Source of the DNA: Botryotinia globosa
Lineage: Eukaryota; Ascomycota; Leotiomycetes; Helotiales; Sclerotiniaceae
DNA length: 64,000 nt
Assembly (NCBI GenBank): GCA_014898425.1
Contig: RCSZ01000011.1
Location: forward strand, 1 to 64,000
Direction of reading: 5' to 3'
The notes beneath the pieces are model-generated. The model was given only the letters and a program-made list of their open reading frames with translations, searched no databases and was not told the origin of the DNA. Both the position numbers and the translations under genes were made by a program. Position 1 is the stretch's first letter; every line of letters starts with the position of its first letter. Below are positions 47,717 through 59,238 of the stretch, in pieces.

Positions 47717-48649
47717 GGTCCTATGGATGCAGAGATTGCGAAAGGGAAATGTATGGGTTTGTTGCAGGTGAGGATGGATGATCGCACGACCCGAGGCGGA
47801 GAAAAGTGCGGAATTTGGAATCAATGCAGATGCGTACTTGACCCATATAAGAGCGGCAGCGAGAATTAGGGACTTGTAGGGAGAAGTCATCCTCTGTCAC
47901 AAATCGGCGAGAAACAGATATCAGGGATCTGGAATACCCTCTTGCGAATAGTAAACAAGCGACGATATACCATTCAATCATATACCATTATATACTTGAA
48001 GCTCATACAAGTCCAAAGTTACATACAACGGTGCACTTGGTATATCATTCCGGTTTGAACACTCTTTCTTCCCATATGCATCTGCCATGTGTTGGGCTTA
48101 TCGACTCTTGAGTGGTCTGATTCGGCGAGGTAGAGAAGGGGAACATTAGTTCAATAGCACAACCTATGGTAGCATTGACATACTGTATATATGCATACAC
48201 ATCTTCCTGGTATCACGTACAGTAATATACAGTGAACATGATGTCCCAAAAACATCAACATCGGTCTTCGTATCTCACTCCAATCTCCCCATCATCCCGC
48301 CGGCCCCATCGTACCCATACTCAAAAGTAGAAGAGCATCTCAGATGAAGGTGAAGTAAACGATCTATTATGAACTATCCATTCCTATGTATCACCTGCTG
48401 AAACAAATGCAAGAGGACTATAAGGTCTGTCTTGAATCTTCGCAATCCTCATCTCTACATCCGAAGAATGAAGAATAAATTTCGATGTGTTGAATACGCC
48501 ACGCCAAAGATTCTGTATGCATGCACGTTCTTAATATCAAATTACACATCCCCGCCCATCACTCTAATATTCTCAAAACTTCACATTTGCGTATATCCAC
48601 TCTACGCTCCTTGCACCCAACTCCCAATCTTCGAGCTTACAAAGGGTAT
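47717..48649. other. Convergent 3' intergenic region
   Basis: About 930 bp between the RING gene (+) and the cytochrome b5 gene (-). No gene recognised. Confidence 0.5.
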
Positions 48650-49576
48650 CTAAGCTTGAACTGGAACGGCACTTTGTTGGGCCAACATGTACTTGTAAGC
48701 ACCGAAAGCCGCAAGTCCACCAATGAGAATGATAGCGTAAAGACCGACACCCATACCGGATTCGTCTTGGGAGGAAGAGGTATAAGCGGTTGCTTCTTGG
48801 GCTTTTGGGGCTGGGTCGCCTGGCTAGAGGGATGTCAGTTTCCATGATATACCGAGCCGAGGGCGCATGTAATTGAGGGGACTCGGAATTGGAGTTTGGG
48901 GGGGGGGCTATTTGGGAAAGTGAGGGGAAGACAGTGGCGGCGTGGAGATAAGTGGGAGGGAAAGGTGATAGAAATGGGTGAAACATACCATGCGCTTCAA
49001 AGTGCCAATGAGTAAACCATCAAGGATTTCTCTTGCCTCGTCACTGTGTCCAACATCCTCGAATGCTTCAGTTGCGTCTTGTCCGCCAACATCAAGGAGG
49101 ACTTCTTCTCCACCACTGTTGGAACATGCGAATTAGCAATCTGGCCTGATTTAACATAGAACTAGGTTCTGCAAAGACAATGGAACGGCGAAAAATGTGA
49201 GACCACAGGCAGATGCGGTACCAGAGGGGGATGAACGAATTTCGAGAATATGAAGTGAGATAACCAGATGTAAACCCTTATCCCCAACGATATAGAATTC
49301 GGTCTCCGGCACAACTCTTCATTCTCAATTCATCTGCATTGAAGCATAGCATTCCACTGCAATTCCCTCTCTATCCCCTCATATCCGAATCCTCCTGCCC
49401 CTCCTCATCCCACCTTCTGCGGAAGACAAATCTCAACAAGACACATAGTAAACTTACGGATGTTCATCAACGAAAGCCGAAGTATCGTAAATCTTATCAT
49501 GAATAACCATAAACAAATCCTTCTTAGTCTTATGTTCGGCTGCCTCAGCATATGTGTATTCCTTTGATTCCGACAT
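48650..49576 (-). CDS. Cytochrome b5, tail-anchored
   Basis: Exons 49576-49458, 49115-48989 and 48823-48650 (minus) give 139 residues. The heme domain shows [18 protein letters not shown] with axial H39 and [10 protein letters not shown] with axial H63, both standard. A linker ([14 protein letters not shown]) leads to a single C-terminal membrane segment at about 105-127 ([21 protein letters not shown]) and a short luminal tail, so it is an ER tail-anchored electron donor for lipid desaturases and P450s. The splice at HP|GG is supported by phase. Housekeeping gene. Confidence 0.92.
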
Positions 49577-50584
49577 CTTTTCTGTTGTATGTAAAGTATG
49601 AAGTCCTTCTATATTGCTTCTTTTTTCTGTCTCCTCGAAAGTGTTGTCGTGTTCGTAAATCGTTCTCGATTCGATTCCCTCGTCTGCAGATAATTCCGGG
49701 TTGACTTTTTGTATAGTAAAGGACAAATAATTCTTTTCCGAGATCCGAAGCACAAGAAAGTACGGAGTAAGTTAAGGGTAGTACGAAGAAATATTGGCAA
49801 TTCGCAATTCACAATTCACAAAAAATGAGACAACAACTATTCGATAAATCACTGTACAGGCTGCTCCATGTACTATCTGGACTAATAATTTTAAAGCTCG
49901 GAGGCCGATCTGACTCTACACCAATAAACACTAATCAATATTCGGTTAATAATTGCTCAGCACTTATTTCCTTATTGCTAATTGGTTGATTAAAAGGTAC
50001 TCCGCGGAATGAGGGGTGATTTGTGTTGATTACGACTTTATGAGCCGGTACGGTGAGACACTACGGTAGATGAAGGATCGAAGTGAACATGATTGGTGAT
50101 TACCAGGTGAGTGAGAATGAGAGTGACATGATGGAAGGGTTGACATTTGTGAGATTTGGGGCAGTGGATTATTCTGGAAAGTATATTTGGAAAGGAAGAG
50201 GGCAACTTCCGAGCTTCCGTCGAGGTCCTCGGGCACAGAGTAGATGAGTATAAGTTTGATATCTGATTCTTATCTCGTCGCTCAAGTATCATCTATGGAC
50301 GGTTGTCTTGATATCCGATTTGCGAATCCTCATATTGAAGTTTTGTGAAAAGAGGGGAAGAGAAGAGTGGGCGATGGATGCGTAAAGTACTGGAAAGACC
50401 CTCGAGAGACCATGGTTCCAAACTCCACTCCACATGAACGTAATCCACTCTACAATTTATATCCCAATTCGGAAAACTTTCCATTCAACCAGTCATCCAT
50501 CGCATGCTCTTTTTGCTGACAATCAGACCGTATCAATCCCCACCTCAACTGCCTTATTATCTCCTCCCAACTGATAACGCATAT
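49577..50584. other. Intergenic region, no feature recognised
   Basis: About 1 kb holding the cytochrome b5 promoter and the capping protein 3' end. Short ORFs only. Confidence 0.5.
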
Positions 50585-51770
50585 CTATCTTCTAGAGCTT
50601 CCACCACCAATATCTTGCCCTAATCTGTAACCTGCAATCTTATCCCATTCAATCTTTTGTCTGGTAATGGGCAATTGTCTTCTTAACCCTTTGAATGCTC
50701 CTTCGCTCAAATTATTGAATCCTTTATTGATCTCTTCCTGGTATTTCTTTTCAACGCCGGCAATTTCTCGTACAATGCTACTAGCCGACGATAATGATGT
50801 TGCTGAGATAGGTTTGGTAGTAAGAAGTCGAACATTTCCATCTTCGTAGTAGTGAACGTCGACCTTGATACTGCCAGTGAGAGAGGAGTTCAAGGTTTCA
50901 TAGATATACAATGAGCGCCAGCGACCGTTCCTATCCGATGTTAAAACTGATACTTTTATAAAGATGACGTATATGGAGACTTACCAGAAGTTGTTTGGGC
51001 TATATTTATTAGCAACAACAAGTATTGCGATCTTCGAATCGTTTTCAATGGGAAAAGCGCCGTATGATGCATTTGGAAAATGCTCTGCTACATGCGGACC
51101 CAAGCTCTTAAGGATCGACTTACTACCTTGTGTCAGAATACAAACTGTTAGACTGTGCACCGCTAGGGGTACTTACACGAGATCTGCTTGACTGCCCTCT
51201 AAGACATAACTTTGCACAGCACTCGCTTTCTTTATTCCATTATCAGTCTATGATTCCCACACGAAGGTGGCACGAAGGTGTCAATAGAATACATACCTGC
51301 GTAGTGTGATCGAAAACAAAACTAGATGAACTCTCGACATCATAGTATCTTCCATCACCCAGAGAATTATAGGAACTGATTATAACCTTCATGAAACCGT
51401 CAGTCCTCCTTCACGGGGTGCTGATTTGATCTGCCATCAAGAAACTAACATTTTGACTGCTTCCGGGAAGTTTGACTGTAGCAAACTGTTCTTCGTTATA
51501 TCTCTCGAATGCAGGACCGAGTTCTGAGACAAGATTTGGTGTGTCGATGGTCAAAGCCTTGATATCTGTAGATTTCCCGTACTTAGTCTAATGATGGGCA
51601 ATATGCGAAGAAGAAAGGTAGTCGTGAAAGTTCGTACCAGCTATGACATCTGCGAGCTTTCAAAGAATGTTAGTTGGTAAGGAGCTTGGGTTCGGACAAA
51701 GGATACATCATACCTCTCCTGGTGGAGCTCCTTCCACAAAGGCAGAGATGGTTTCTATTTGCGAGGACAT
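50585..51770 (-). CDS. cap1: F-actin-capping protein subunit alpha
   Basis: Seven exons on the minus strand: 51770-51714, 51656-51638, 51565-51450, 51386-51297, 51229-51177, 51122-50985 and 50930-50585, giving 272 residues, the usual length. It starts MSSQIETISAFVEGAPPGE and continues LADVIADIKALT through a 19-nt second exon. The family signatures NGRWRSLY (about 158-165), VDVHYYEDGNVRLLT and the C-terminal RRQLPITRQKIEWDKI are clear. With the beta subunit it binds actin filament barbed ends. All phases close and no anomaly is seen. Confidence 0.93.
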
Positions 51771-53794
51771 TGTGAAAGATTCTGGAAAATGAAAATAACG
51801 ATTGACGCCAAGTATCTCAAGTAAATATAAACCTGTATCAATAATCGTCCTTGCTGGCTCGAATGGATGCGCTGGGGTTTTGAAACATAAAGTTGAATCA
51901 ATTGGGCAAGCACGCGAGGCTGAAGCTCAACCCCTCAAGCCCCTCAATTCGTGGCGGTGTGTTGGCTCGTGCAATAACCTTAAGGGGGGGGATGGTGGAC
52001 AACTTCATATTTTCTTCTGATTCTGTCATGTCTATACCTCGCTTTGCCTTTATTCCAATCATGTTAACAAGTGTATCTTCTAATTAATAGCTAGGATGTC
52101 AGAATCTCCATCAATGAGGATGAATCATCGACTTCATGTTGTCCTCTCTTGGGAGCATTCAATTCCTAATAATCACCAACGGAAATCTGCACCAACATAC
52201 AAATTGATGACGTTCCTATTCATCACGTTACTTGGTATCTGTATCAAATCCGCGAAGGCCGCTGAGATGAGGCTTCGGTAGTCCAAAGCTTCAAAGTTCT
52301 TCTAAAATCATCCAAGAACCTAGTTTTCGCTTCTAAATTCTTCAGCTTGTACAAGCTGGGTATGGCTACGGAATAAAGTTTACTCCTAGTCCCCCCCGCG
52401 CCGAATTTAGATATGGCCACATATCTCGTTTATCCCTCTTAATCTTGTTCCAATACATATTGTCGCGTAATCAAGTTGTCATATTCCAATCCCAAGACCA
52501 TACTGTCGCAGATCATGATCATTTTTTCTCAAAGTAGCTTCGTGCTGGCGAGGAATTATTCTTCGATCAGTTTCGCTAAAAGTTAGAACTCTATCTCCTT
52601 GGATATTTCCTCTCCAAACTATTTGTTACTAGGCGTAACGAAAGTGTACTTTGGAGGCTTGAGAAATGCACAGTATCGAATTCGTTTCAGTCCATCACAA
52701 TCTATGAAGAACTTGCTGCCCCGCTCAAATACGAATATTTGTGCTAAATGTTTTCAGACTCGCTGTTCTGGTTACTGGCAGCACCGATGTCACTTGCGTT
52801 TGAGACCGTAATAGAACAAATGATAAACTCAAATCACAAGAGTAAGTCGAGCAGCAATAAAGCAGCGTACATGGTGCCGATTTGCGATAGTAATTTGTTT
52901 ACAGATGCTTTTTTCGCGATAGCCCTCAGTAAAAGAATATACGTCTGATCGTATAGAATGGAGATCTGATTTTGTTTTGGAAACAGTCCATCGTGATCGT
53001 CTGCTCCAGCAAAGAGTATCGAGGGTGAGATGTCATTTCTTCCGAGTTTCAACTAGGTATGTGAAGAAAGATCATCAGATCACAAAGTTTTCCATGGATC
53101 CGATCGATGTCAATGAAAGTCTTGCAGTTCCATTACCTGCCCCACGCGTAAAGTTCAAAAGTCTTTCGGATTGGAGAAGTACAAACCCTTTCACAAATTC
53201 CGGTTCGAAATCTGAACAGACATAGCTAAAAACAGAATTAAGATAAGTCCTTACTTCTTCCCATGCCATTATGAAGTCTACATCCAGTAGCTGTGACTCA
53301 TGCACCACCTCCAAAGCTTTCGGTTATGTCATCCATCAATTATCAGAAATGACGCCTTATGTACCGTATATAGGCATTGATACAGTTCATGACTCCAATG
53401 GAGGCACTGAGTTATTTTGGTGCAGATCAACTGTTTAACTAATTTGGCTTGTGTCAACTGTCAAGTAGCTCATCAAGACTCGCTTTTATTAGCCAAACGA
53501 ACGAAGTATACCTATGATGTGTTGTGATCCTCCAGCTGCTCAAGTCTTCATTATATTTTGACTCTTCTGCTTTTCACTGAATTCCATTCTACTAATATAT
53601 TCAATAACATAAATTCACGGAAATTCATATTCACTTCAGCAGCATACTTGACAGCCGTTGTCCACTACTATCCGATCGACTAGCATTTCAACGTCCTTAT
53701 AATAATAAGAGTCTTTCTTAGATCCAATTACTCGAACAATCAACTACATAAATTTCAGGGACCGGTTCACTGATTACAATTGATCACTAGAGTC
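51771..53794. other. Gene-poor interval
   Basis: About 2 kb with only short ORFs of 60-82 codons and no recognisable domain or repeat. It contains the promoters of the capping protein gene (-) and the RBR gene (+). Confidence 0.45.
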
Positions 53795-54531
53795 ATGTCG
53801 ATAACTACGCCGACTCCTCAGGTAATCTGCACGAGCTGTGGTGATGTCTCCAGCAATGCTATTCAAATCCCATGCAGTCACCACTATTGTCCCACTTGTC
53901 TCGAACAATTCTTCGAGTTGGCATTAAAAGATCAATCAGTTTTCCCTCCGAGCTGCTGCAGTAGAGCGATCCCTATTGCCAGTGCCAGCTCCTTTCTCAG
54001 ACCTGTCGTTGTAGAAACATTCGAGAAAAAGAAGATCGAGTTCGAAACGCCGTACAAGGTCTATTGCTCGTCTCAGCGTTGTTCAACTTTCATTCCTCCA
54101 TCCAATATCGTCAAGGATATAGGTACATGTCCCAAGTGCAATGTGAAAACACATACGTTGTGTAGGTCGAAGGCACATGCTGGGAAATGTCTGTGGGGTG
54201 AGTCAATAGAAGAGGTCCTTGATCTTGCGAGAGAAAACTTTTGGCAAAGATGTTATAATTGCTGGGCTTTGGTAGCTATAATTGATGGCTGTAATTACAT
54301 GACATACGTCCGCATTTCTGGCTTCGTGCATTGCAACCAATCACTAATACTGTAAAAATTAGGTGCTGCTGTGGAGCTCATTTTTGCTATTACTGTGGAA
54401 AGGGATTGAGATTATGGAGCAGACGACATTCTTGTGATCCCGACAAAAGTCAGCTCCTCGTTCGTCCTAAACCTAGGTCTATGTTATGGTCGGGTTTATT
54501 GAGACGGATTTTCCGTTCAAGTAGATCTTGA
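53795..54531 (+). CDS. RBR-type E3 ubiquitin ligase (RING-IBR-RING), donor site possibly mutated
   Basis: Best reading is exons 53795-54303 and 54363-54531, 225 residues. RING1 is at about 10-57 (CTSCGDV...CSHHYCPTCLEQF). The IBR is at about 87-132 (YCSSQRCSTFIP...CPKCNVKTHTLCRSKAHAGKC). RING2 is CYNCWALVAIIDGCNYMT then CCCGAHFCYYCG with the expected catalytic Cys. RBR enzymes pass ubiquitin through that Cys. Phase and homology require splicing at ATGAC|ATACGT, but the site reads AT rather than GT. The next GT, four bases on, shifts the frame and destroys RING2. Either the gene is broken, or the intron is an unusual AT-AG one. Confidence 0.65.
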
Positions 54532-55251
54532 ACATGGGATATGTGATCTTAGTTGAGGGAGGGCGAGGGTATATATCTACGAATGTCGCTCATACGATGT
54601 TCCATTATGTATGCAATACTAGATGTTCGACTCAATGTATGGAGATATGGAACAGCCTCATTGGAAGGTCTATGATATTTAATACTAGCTCTTCTATCTC
54701 ATGATGGGGCTTTTGACGGCATGAAGTTTAATGCTTGGGAATGGGGTGGGCGCATAGACATACATGTATCATTTCTATCACTAAAAAGTATTATGGGGTC
54801 TGGAAATTTGGCAGATGTACGTAATTAGTTGAGAGACTCGCTGGTCAAAATCAAATTGTGGTTGAGATCAGTTGATTCAATCTCGTGATAGGTTACTAAA
54901 CATGTTGAAGACAGAACCAAAAGTCATCGTTTTTGTGACATGTCGTTGAAACCCATCAATTTTGAGCTAGCAAGAATTTTGGGTTTGCATCGTAGTCACC
55001 GCTGGAAATGTTCTCTGGACGTAATTCTGTCCACGGCACAATCCTGAATAGGTCAAGGGAATATAATTGTAACTTCTTCTCCCAATCAATACGAAATAAC
55101 ACAACCGCAATTATTATATACCAATCCACATATCCACTACGCCATTTTTCTGATCGATAACATCCCTCTGTTCCCCGCAAATGAAATTTCTATCGCGAAG
55201 AAAAACCTCACATCCACCCAGCCAACAGACCTTGTGGCAGCGAATCCACCC
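54532..55251. other. Convergent 3' intergenic region
   Basis: About 720 bp between the RBR gene (+) and the one-TM protein gene (-). No coding signal. Confidence 0.5.
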
Positions 55252-56478
55252 TTAATAATAATTACTACCAAGCCTCTCCCTAATTTTCCATTCCGCCGCC
55301 TCCAATTTCTTGATCGATTCATCAAATTTTCCTAATAATATCTCCAGGCGTCCTTTCCCAAATGCACACTTTCTCTTCGTCTCTGTCTTCCTCAAAGTTT
55401 GAAACGCATGCCAGAATACCTTGTAGATTCCATCCGCTTGCCCCAAGAGACTAATCGCCTTCTTAGCTACCTCCTCTAGCTCATATACTGGTGCGACCCT
55501 GAATTTTTTAGGTCCCGAATCCTTCACCGGCCAACTATCCTTCACTTCTTTTACTAATCCCGGTAGTCCGCCGGTCTTGCCCCCCCGGTAGGAGGTAAAT
55601 TTATATCTCAGTTCCGGTATCCTTTTGTCTCGCCAGACGTCAATGTAATTCTCCATTTCAAACGTACTATTCATCCAATTGCTTTCCGTAAAATGCACCT
55701 TTGATTCCCACGGATCGCGCAACAGAATTCTCTTAGCCCATTGTTTCCCCAATCCAGCCAACGACCATCTATTTGCTCCCTCCAATCTCTCATATTCCGC
55801 CTGAAATATCGCACGCGAAGCTTGCAGTTCTTCCTTGACACTCGTGATCGCTCTGTCCCTACTATTCTCGAATGACTTCCAATGATAATCGATCCCATCC
55901 AATTCAGACAGCAAGTTGCTCACTGTTCGCGTATGATGTCTTGAATTACGACTTGAATCTGCATATAAATCATGATACGCTCTTAAATCAGCGCCCGCAT
56001 CTCGAAGCTCAACAGGTATACTTTCGAACAAACATGCATTCTCAATCGTTTCTGAGAATTCGCCAGCGACACCAATCGTATTCGATAGGAGATCAAAATT
56101 ACTGTTCGAAACTCCTATGTTTGAAGTTGTTATCAAGATGAAGAAACAGAAATACGCAATATACACATAACCGAATTTATCACTATAGGATCGATAGCAT
56201 TGTTTGGCCTTGGTCCAGAACTCTAGAACAAAAGCCCCTGTCTCCGAAACCCAGAAATCTTCGTGCCAAGAATTTGAAGAACTTCGAGAGACTGGGAAAT
56301 CATGGGGCGTCCGCGTGATTCGCTCAGAGTCTTCCTTGTAGGGTGAGGTTGGGGCGGACACGGATTTCCTCAGTGAGGCAGCTTTGTTGGCGGCATTGGT
56401 CTTGGCGGAGGAGACTTTCCGGGAAGAGGATTCAAAAAAATTGCGATCGAGGCCAGATGCTGATTCTTTAGCTGCCAT
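55252..56478 (-). CDS. Single-TM coiled-coil protein of unknown function
   Basis: An intronless 408-residue ORF. The N-terminal 90 residues are Ser/Lys-rich and probably cytosolic. One membrane segment is at about 104-123 (YVYIAYFCFFILITTSNIGV). A helical region (about 150-255) and a second one at the C terminus (about 345-405) have the charged heptad pattern of coiled coils. A middle segment (about 280-340) is variable. I recognise no family; the layout resembles fungal membrane-bound proteins of unknown role. Confidence 0.6.
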   Translation of the reverse strand: MAAKESASGLDRNFFESSSRKVSSAKTNAANKAASLRKSVSAPTSPYKEDSERITRTPHDFPVSRSSSNSWHEDFWVSETGAFVLEFWTKAKQCYRSYSDKFGYVYIAYFCFFILITTSNIGVSNSNFDLLSNTIGVAGEFSETIENACLFESIPVELRDAGADLRAYHDLYADSSRNSRHHTRTVSNLLSELDGIDYHWKSFENSRDRAITSVKEELQASRAIFQAEYERLEGANRWSLAGLGKQWAKRILLRDPWESKVHFTESNWMNSTFEMENYIDVWRDKRIPELRYKFTSYRGGKTGGLPGLVKEVKDSWPVKDSGPKKFRVAPVYELEEVAKKAISLLGQADGIYKVFWHAFQTLRKTETKRKCAFGKGRLEILLGKFDESIKKLEAAEWKIRERLGSNYY

Positions 56479-57782
56479 GCTGAATTATTTGCTTGGCAAG
56501 TGGGAAGTGTGCTCAAGTGTCTGCGGATTCCTGAGATGTTGTGCTTCTTTGTGGGTACGTCGCTTGATCGGACAATTTTGCAAGTTTTAGTGTTATAGAA
56601 CGAATTAATGATGCTAGATCAATTTATGCAACTTCATTGATATTATCCAGATCATTTGAGAGCTGAAGCAGTTCGAGTATTGAATTTTCAAGTAGGTAGA
56701 AGGTATGTCGTTTGGTATAAATGCATTAAGATTGAGAATGCGCTAAGTAACTAGATTAAATAAAAGGAAATGACAAAGGCAAAACAAAGAATTTCACTCT
56801 ATCTTCTGCTTCCAGATCACATTTTCAAGGTCTTTCTTTTAGAGAATTTGAAGTACGAAGAACAAAGAAAGCATTGTCAGAGAGGTAACCTAAGTGGAAT
56901 GGAATCATTAGAAGATTATGTGAGCTAGGTCGATGAAGTGGCACACTGGCTACTGCTAGCTCCATTGGTGATATAGAGGGGTATCAAGATTTGAAAAAGG
57001 CCAACGAACGAGCCATGAGATAAATAAATAGCTCGCATGTTAAACGTAGGTATTACCTAACGTCGTGAAATTCCCAAATATTTCAATTCGATTTGGGAAT
57101 TGAACTTGCTCAAGATTAGGTTTAGGTGTCGAGAATATATCACATATCAAACTCAAAGTACCTCTAAAAGTCACCTAGGACAATGTTCAATTTTCCAGCA
57201 CAACTTTTGACACTTGAATGCTCAACGTTTCGTTTTGTACGCCTTATTTCATTCGTTGTGTGAGGAAAGGGATTTGTCAAAGATCTAATGTCCAGACACT
57301 CCATCGATACCACTCAGCATCAAAGGCTAGTATTTCTGCTTGGAACAAAATTATTGGTATTGCCAGACTAATTGGTGTAGTACGAGCAGAAATTCGCGGC
57401 CATGTGTACATGTTGCCCTTCTTTGGTCCACAGAAGCACTCAGCTTAAAGGTTTCCGGTCTGGTTGGAGATGGAACATATGTATATAGCCGTAAAGAAAG
57501 TATAATTTCCACAACAACTGTGTTAAACCGGTCGTTTTAGAATAGACTCAATATGAACGTGAATATTAGAATAATTCTACTGATCGCTCACGATAACGAA
57601 GGTGACCGAGTTGCTCACTGTAAAATAGGCATCTACGCGCCAGAAGAATCCATATTGATCAAATAGCCAAAGAAACCATTCCAGATGATTCATGGCATCA
57701 TGATAATCGAGAAATGCATTTACCTGAACTGCCAACCACCGGAGAGCGCTCATCTCCAGTTCCTCCCTTCTCGACAAAATGA
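56479..57782. other. Intergenic region with a short hairpin
   Basis: About 1.3 kb, no gene recognised. An 11-bp perfect inverted repeat AATTCCCAAAT (57069-57079 with 57091-57101) forms a small hairpin. Confidence 0.45.
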
Positions 57783-59238
57783 CTAAGAGTCTGGTTTAAT
57801 GTCATCCATATCTGTCTCATCCTCATCTTCTTCAGATTGTTCATCCTGTTCCTCATTGTGAACTTCGCCGTTTTCGTCATGAGCCTCGTCTTCTCCAGGT
57901 TCAGTTGGCGACGTAAAATTTGAGGTATAAATTGGCTTTAAGACAAAGTCAAGACCACTTATAACTCGCTTGAACCTCTTCTTGCTATTCTGCTTGGGAT
58001 CTCCATCCTCAATCTGCTGATCGTCAACTGATGGAGTGACTTGGTTGCCTTTTTTATCAAACAGATATGACGGGACTGTTGGAGACTCGGATCCCTGGAG
58101 GCCATCTAGTGGAAAATTATTAGGATCGACGTTCATAATTTTGTACAGATTCAGAGCTAATCATCTTGTGTTGCATTGAAATTACGAAATGCATCTCACC
58201 TAATGAATTTGTAGGCCCGTCACCCATGTGCCAAGCATAGCGGATTATGTGCTTCTTCTCAACATGCCTCTTCCACTTATTCTCATCTTCAAACTCTCGT
58301 GGTTTCCTAATTGCCGGTTCTGATGCCAAGGAATTTCCACTTTCTGTATGTTGTGCAGCAGCAGCGCACCCCTTCCATAAGCATCGAAACTTGCCATTCT
58401 CCCTCTTACCATGAACCTTAAAGAGGTGCATTTTCAACGTAGCCAAGTTATGTAATTCAGCAGGACACTTATCCCACTCACAGCCATAAATAAGGAAGTT
58501 TGGATTCGAGGGTTCGAGATCTACTTCAGGGGAAGGTTGCTTTGGTGGGCGACCTCGTTTCTTTGGTGGATTGTCATCTGATTGGGGATTTTGATTTTTG
58601 AGGGATTTGAGCTTTTGGTCTTTAACCATGAATGAGTCCGAATCATTACTTCCGGTTAACCCCGTATGATCTTTATGATCTTTAGGTGGTCTGCCTCGTC
58701 GTTTTGGTATAGTCGACTTTTGAGATTTTTGATGTGAAGGATCGGAAAGATTCTTTGGTGGACGTCCCCGCCGAGGTGCGGTCGGGGATCTGATCACCAC
58801 CTGGGCCAAATTCTCAGCAACAGCTTGTGACGGTAAATTTCCTACTAGCTGTTCAGAATGCGTCCGAATGGAATGGTCCATACTCGGCAGGCCTGGCATA
58901 AATGGCTGATATTCTGATGGGCGCTGATTTTGAAGATACCCAGGATGTTGTGTCGCAGGGATCCTGTTATCATTGCTCATGTAATGTGGGACTTGAGTTT
59001 GATTGTATGAGTAACTTTGAAAATAGGGAGACGGCGGTGGTGGTTGATTTTGATACGCTTGCACGTGTTGTCGGTTCTGCTCGAATTGCTGCTGCTGCTG
59101 CTGACGGTTTCGCTGCTGAGGGTTTTGCGCATGCATTTGTGGTTGGGTTTCATGATAATGGGGCTGCACCGAATCTTCTTCAGCCATCCAATATTGATCA
59201 GGGGCACGATTTAAGGAAGAATTATTTATCGGTAGCAT
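57783..59238 (-). CDS. AT-hook and C2H2 zinc-finger DNA-binding protein
   Basis: Exons 59238-58200 and 58156-57783 (minus) give 470 residues. A Gln/Pro-rich N terminus (about 30-75, with a run of six Gln) is followed by three AT-hooks: RRGRPPK (about 155), RRGRPPK (about 180) and KRGRPPK (about 228). Two C2H2-like fingers follow: CEWDKCPAELHNLATLKMHL...H and CLWKGC...WKRHVEKKH. The second exon carries KKRFKRVISGLDFVLKPIYTS and an acidic tail (EEQDEQSEEDEDE). The join gives NSLALNLYKIMNVD. The arrangement suits a chromatin or transcription factor binding AT-rich DNA; targets unknown. Confidence 0.8.
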
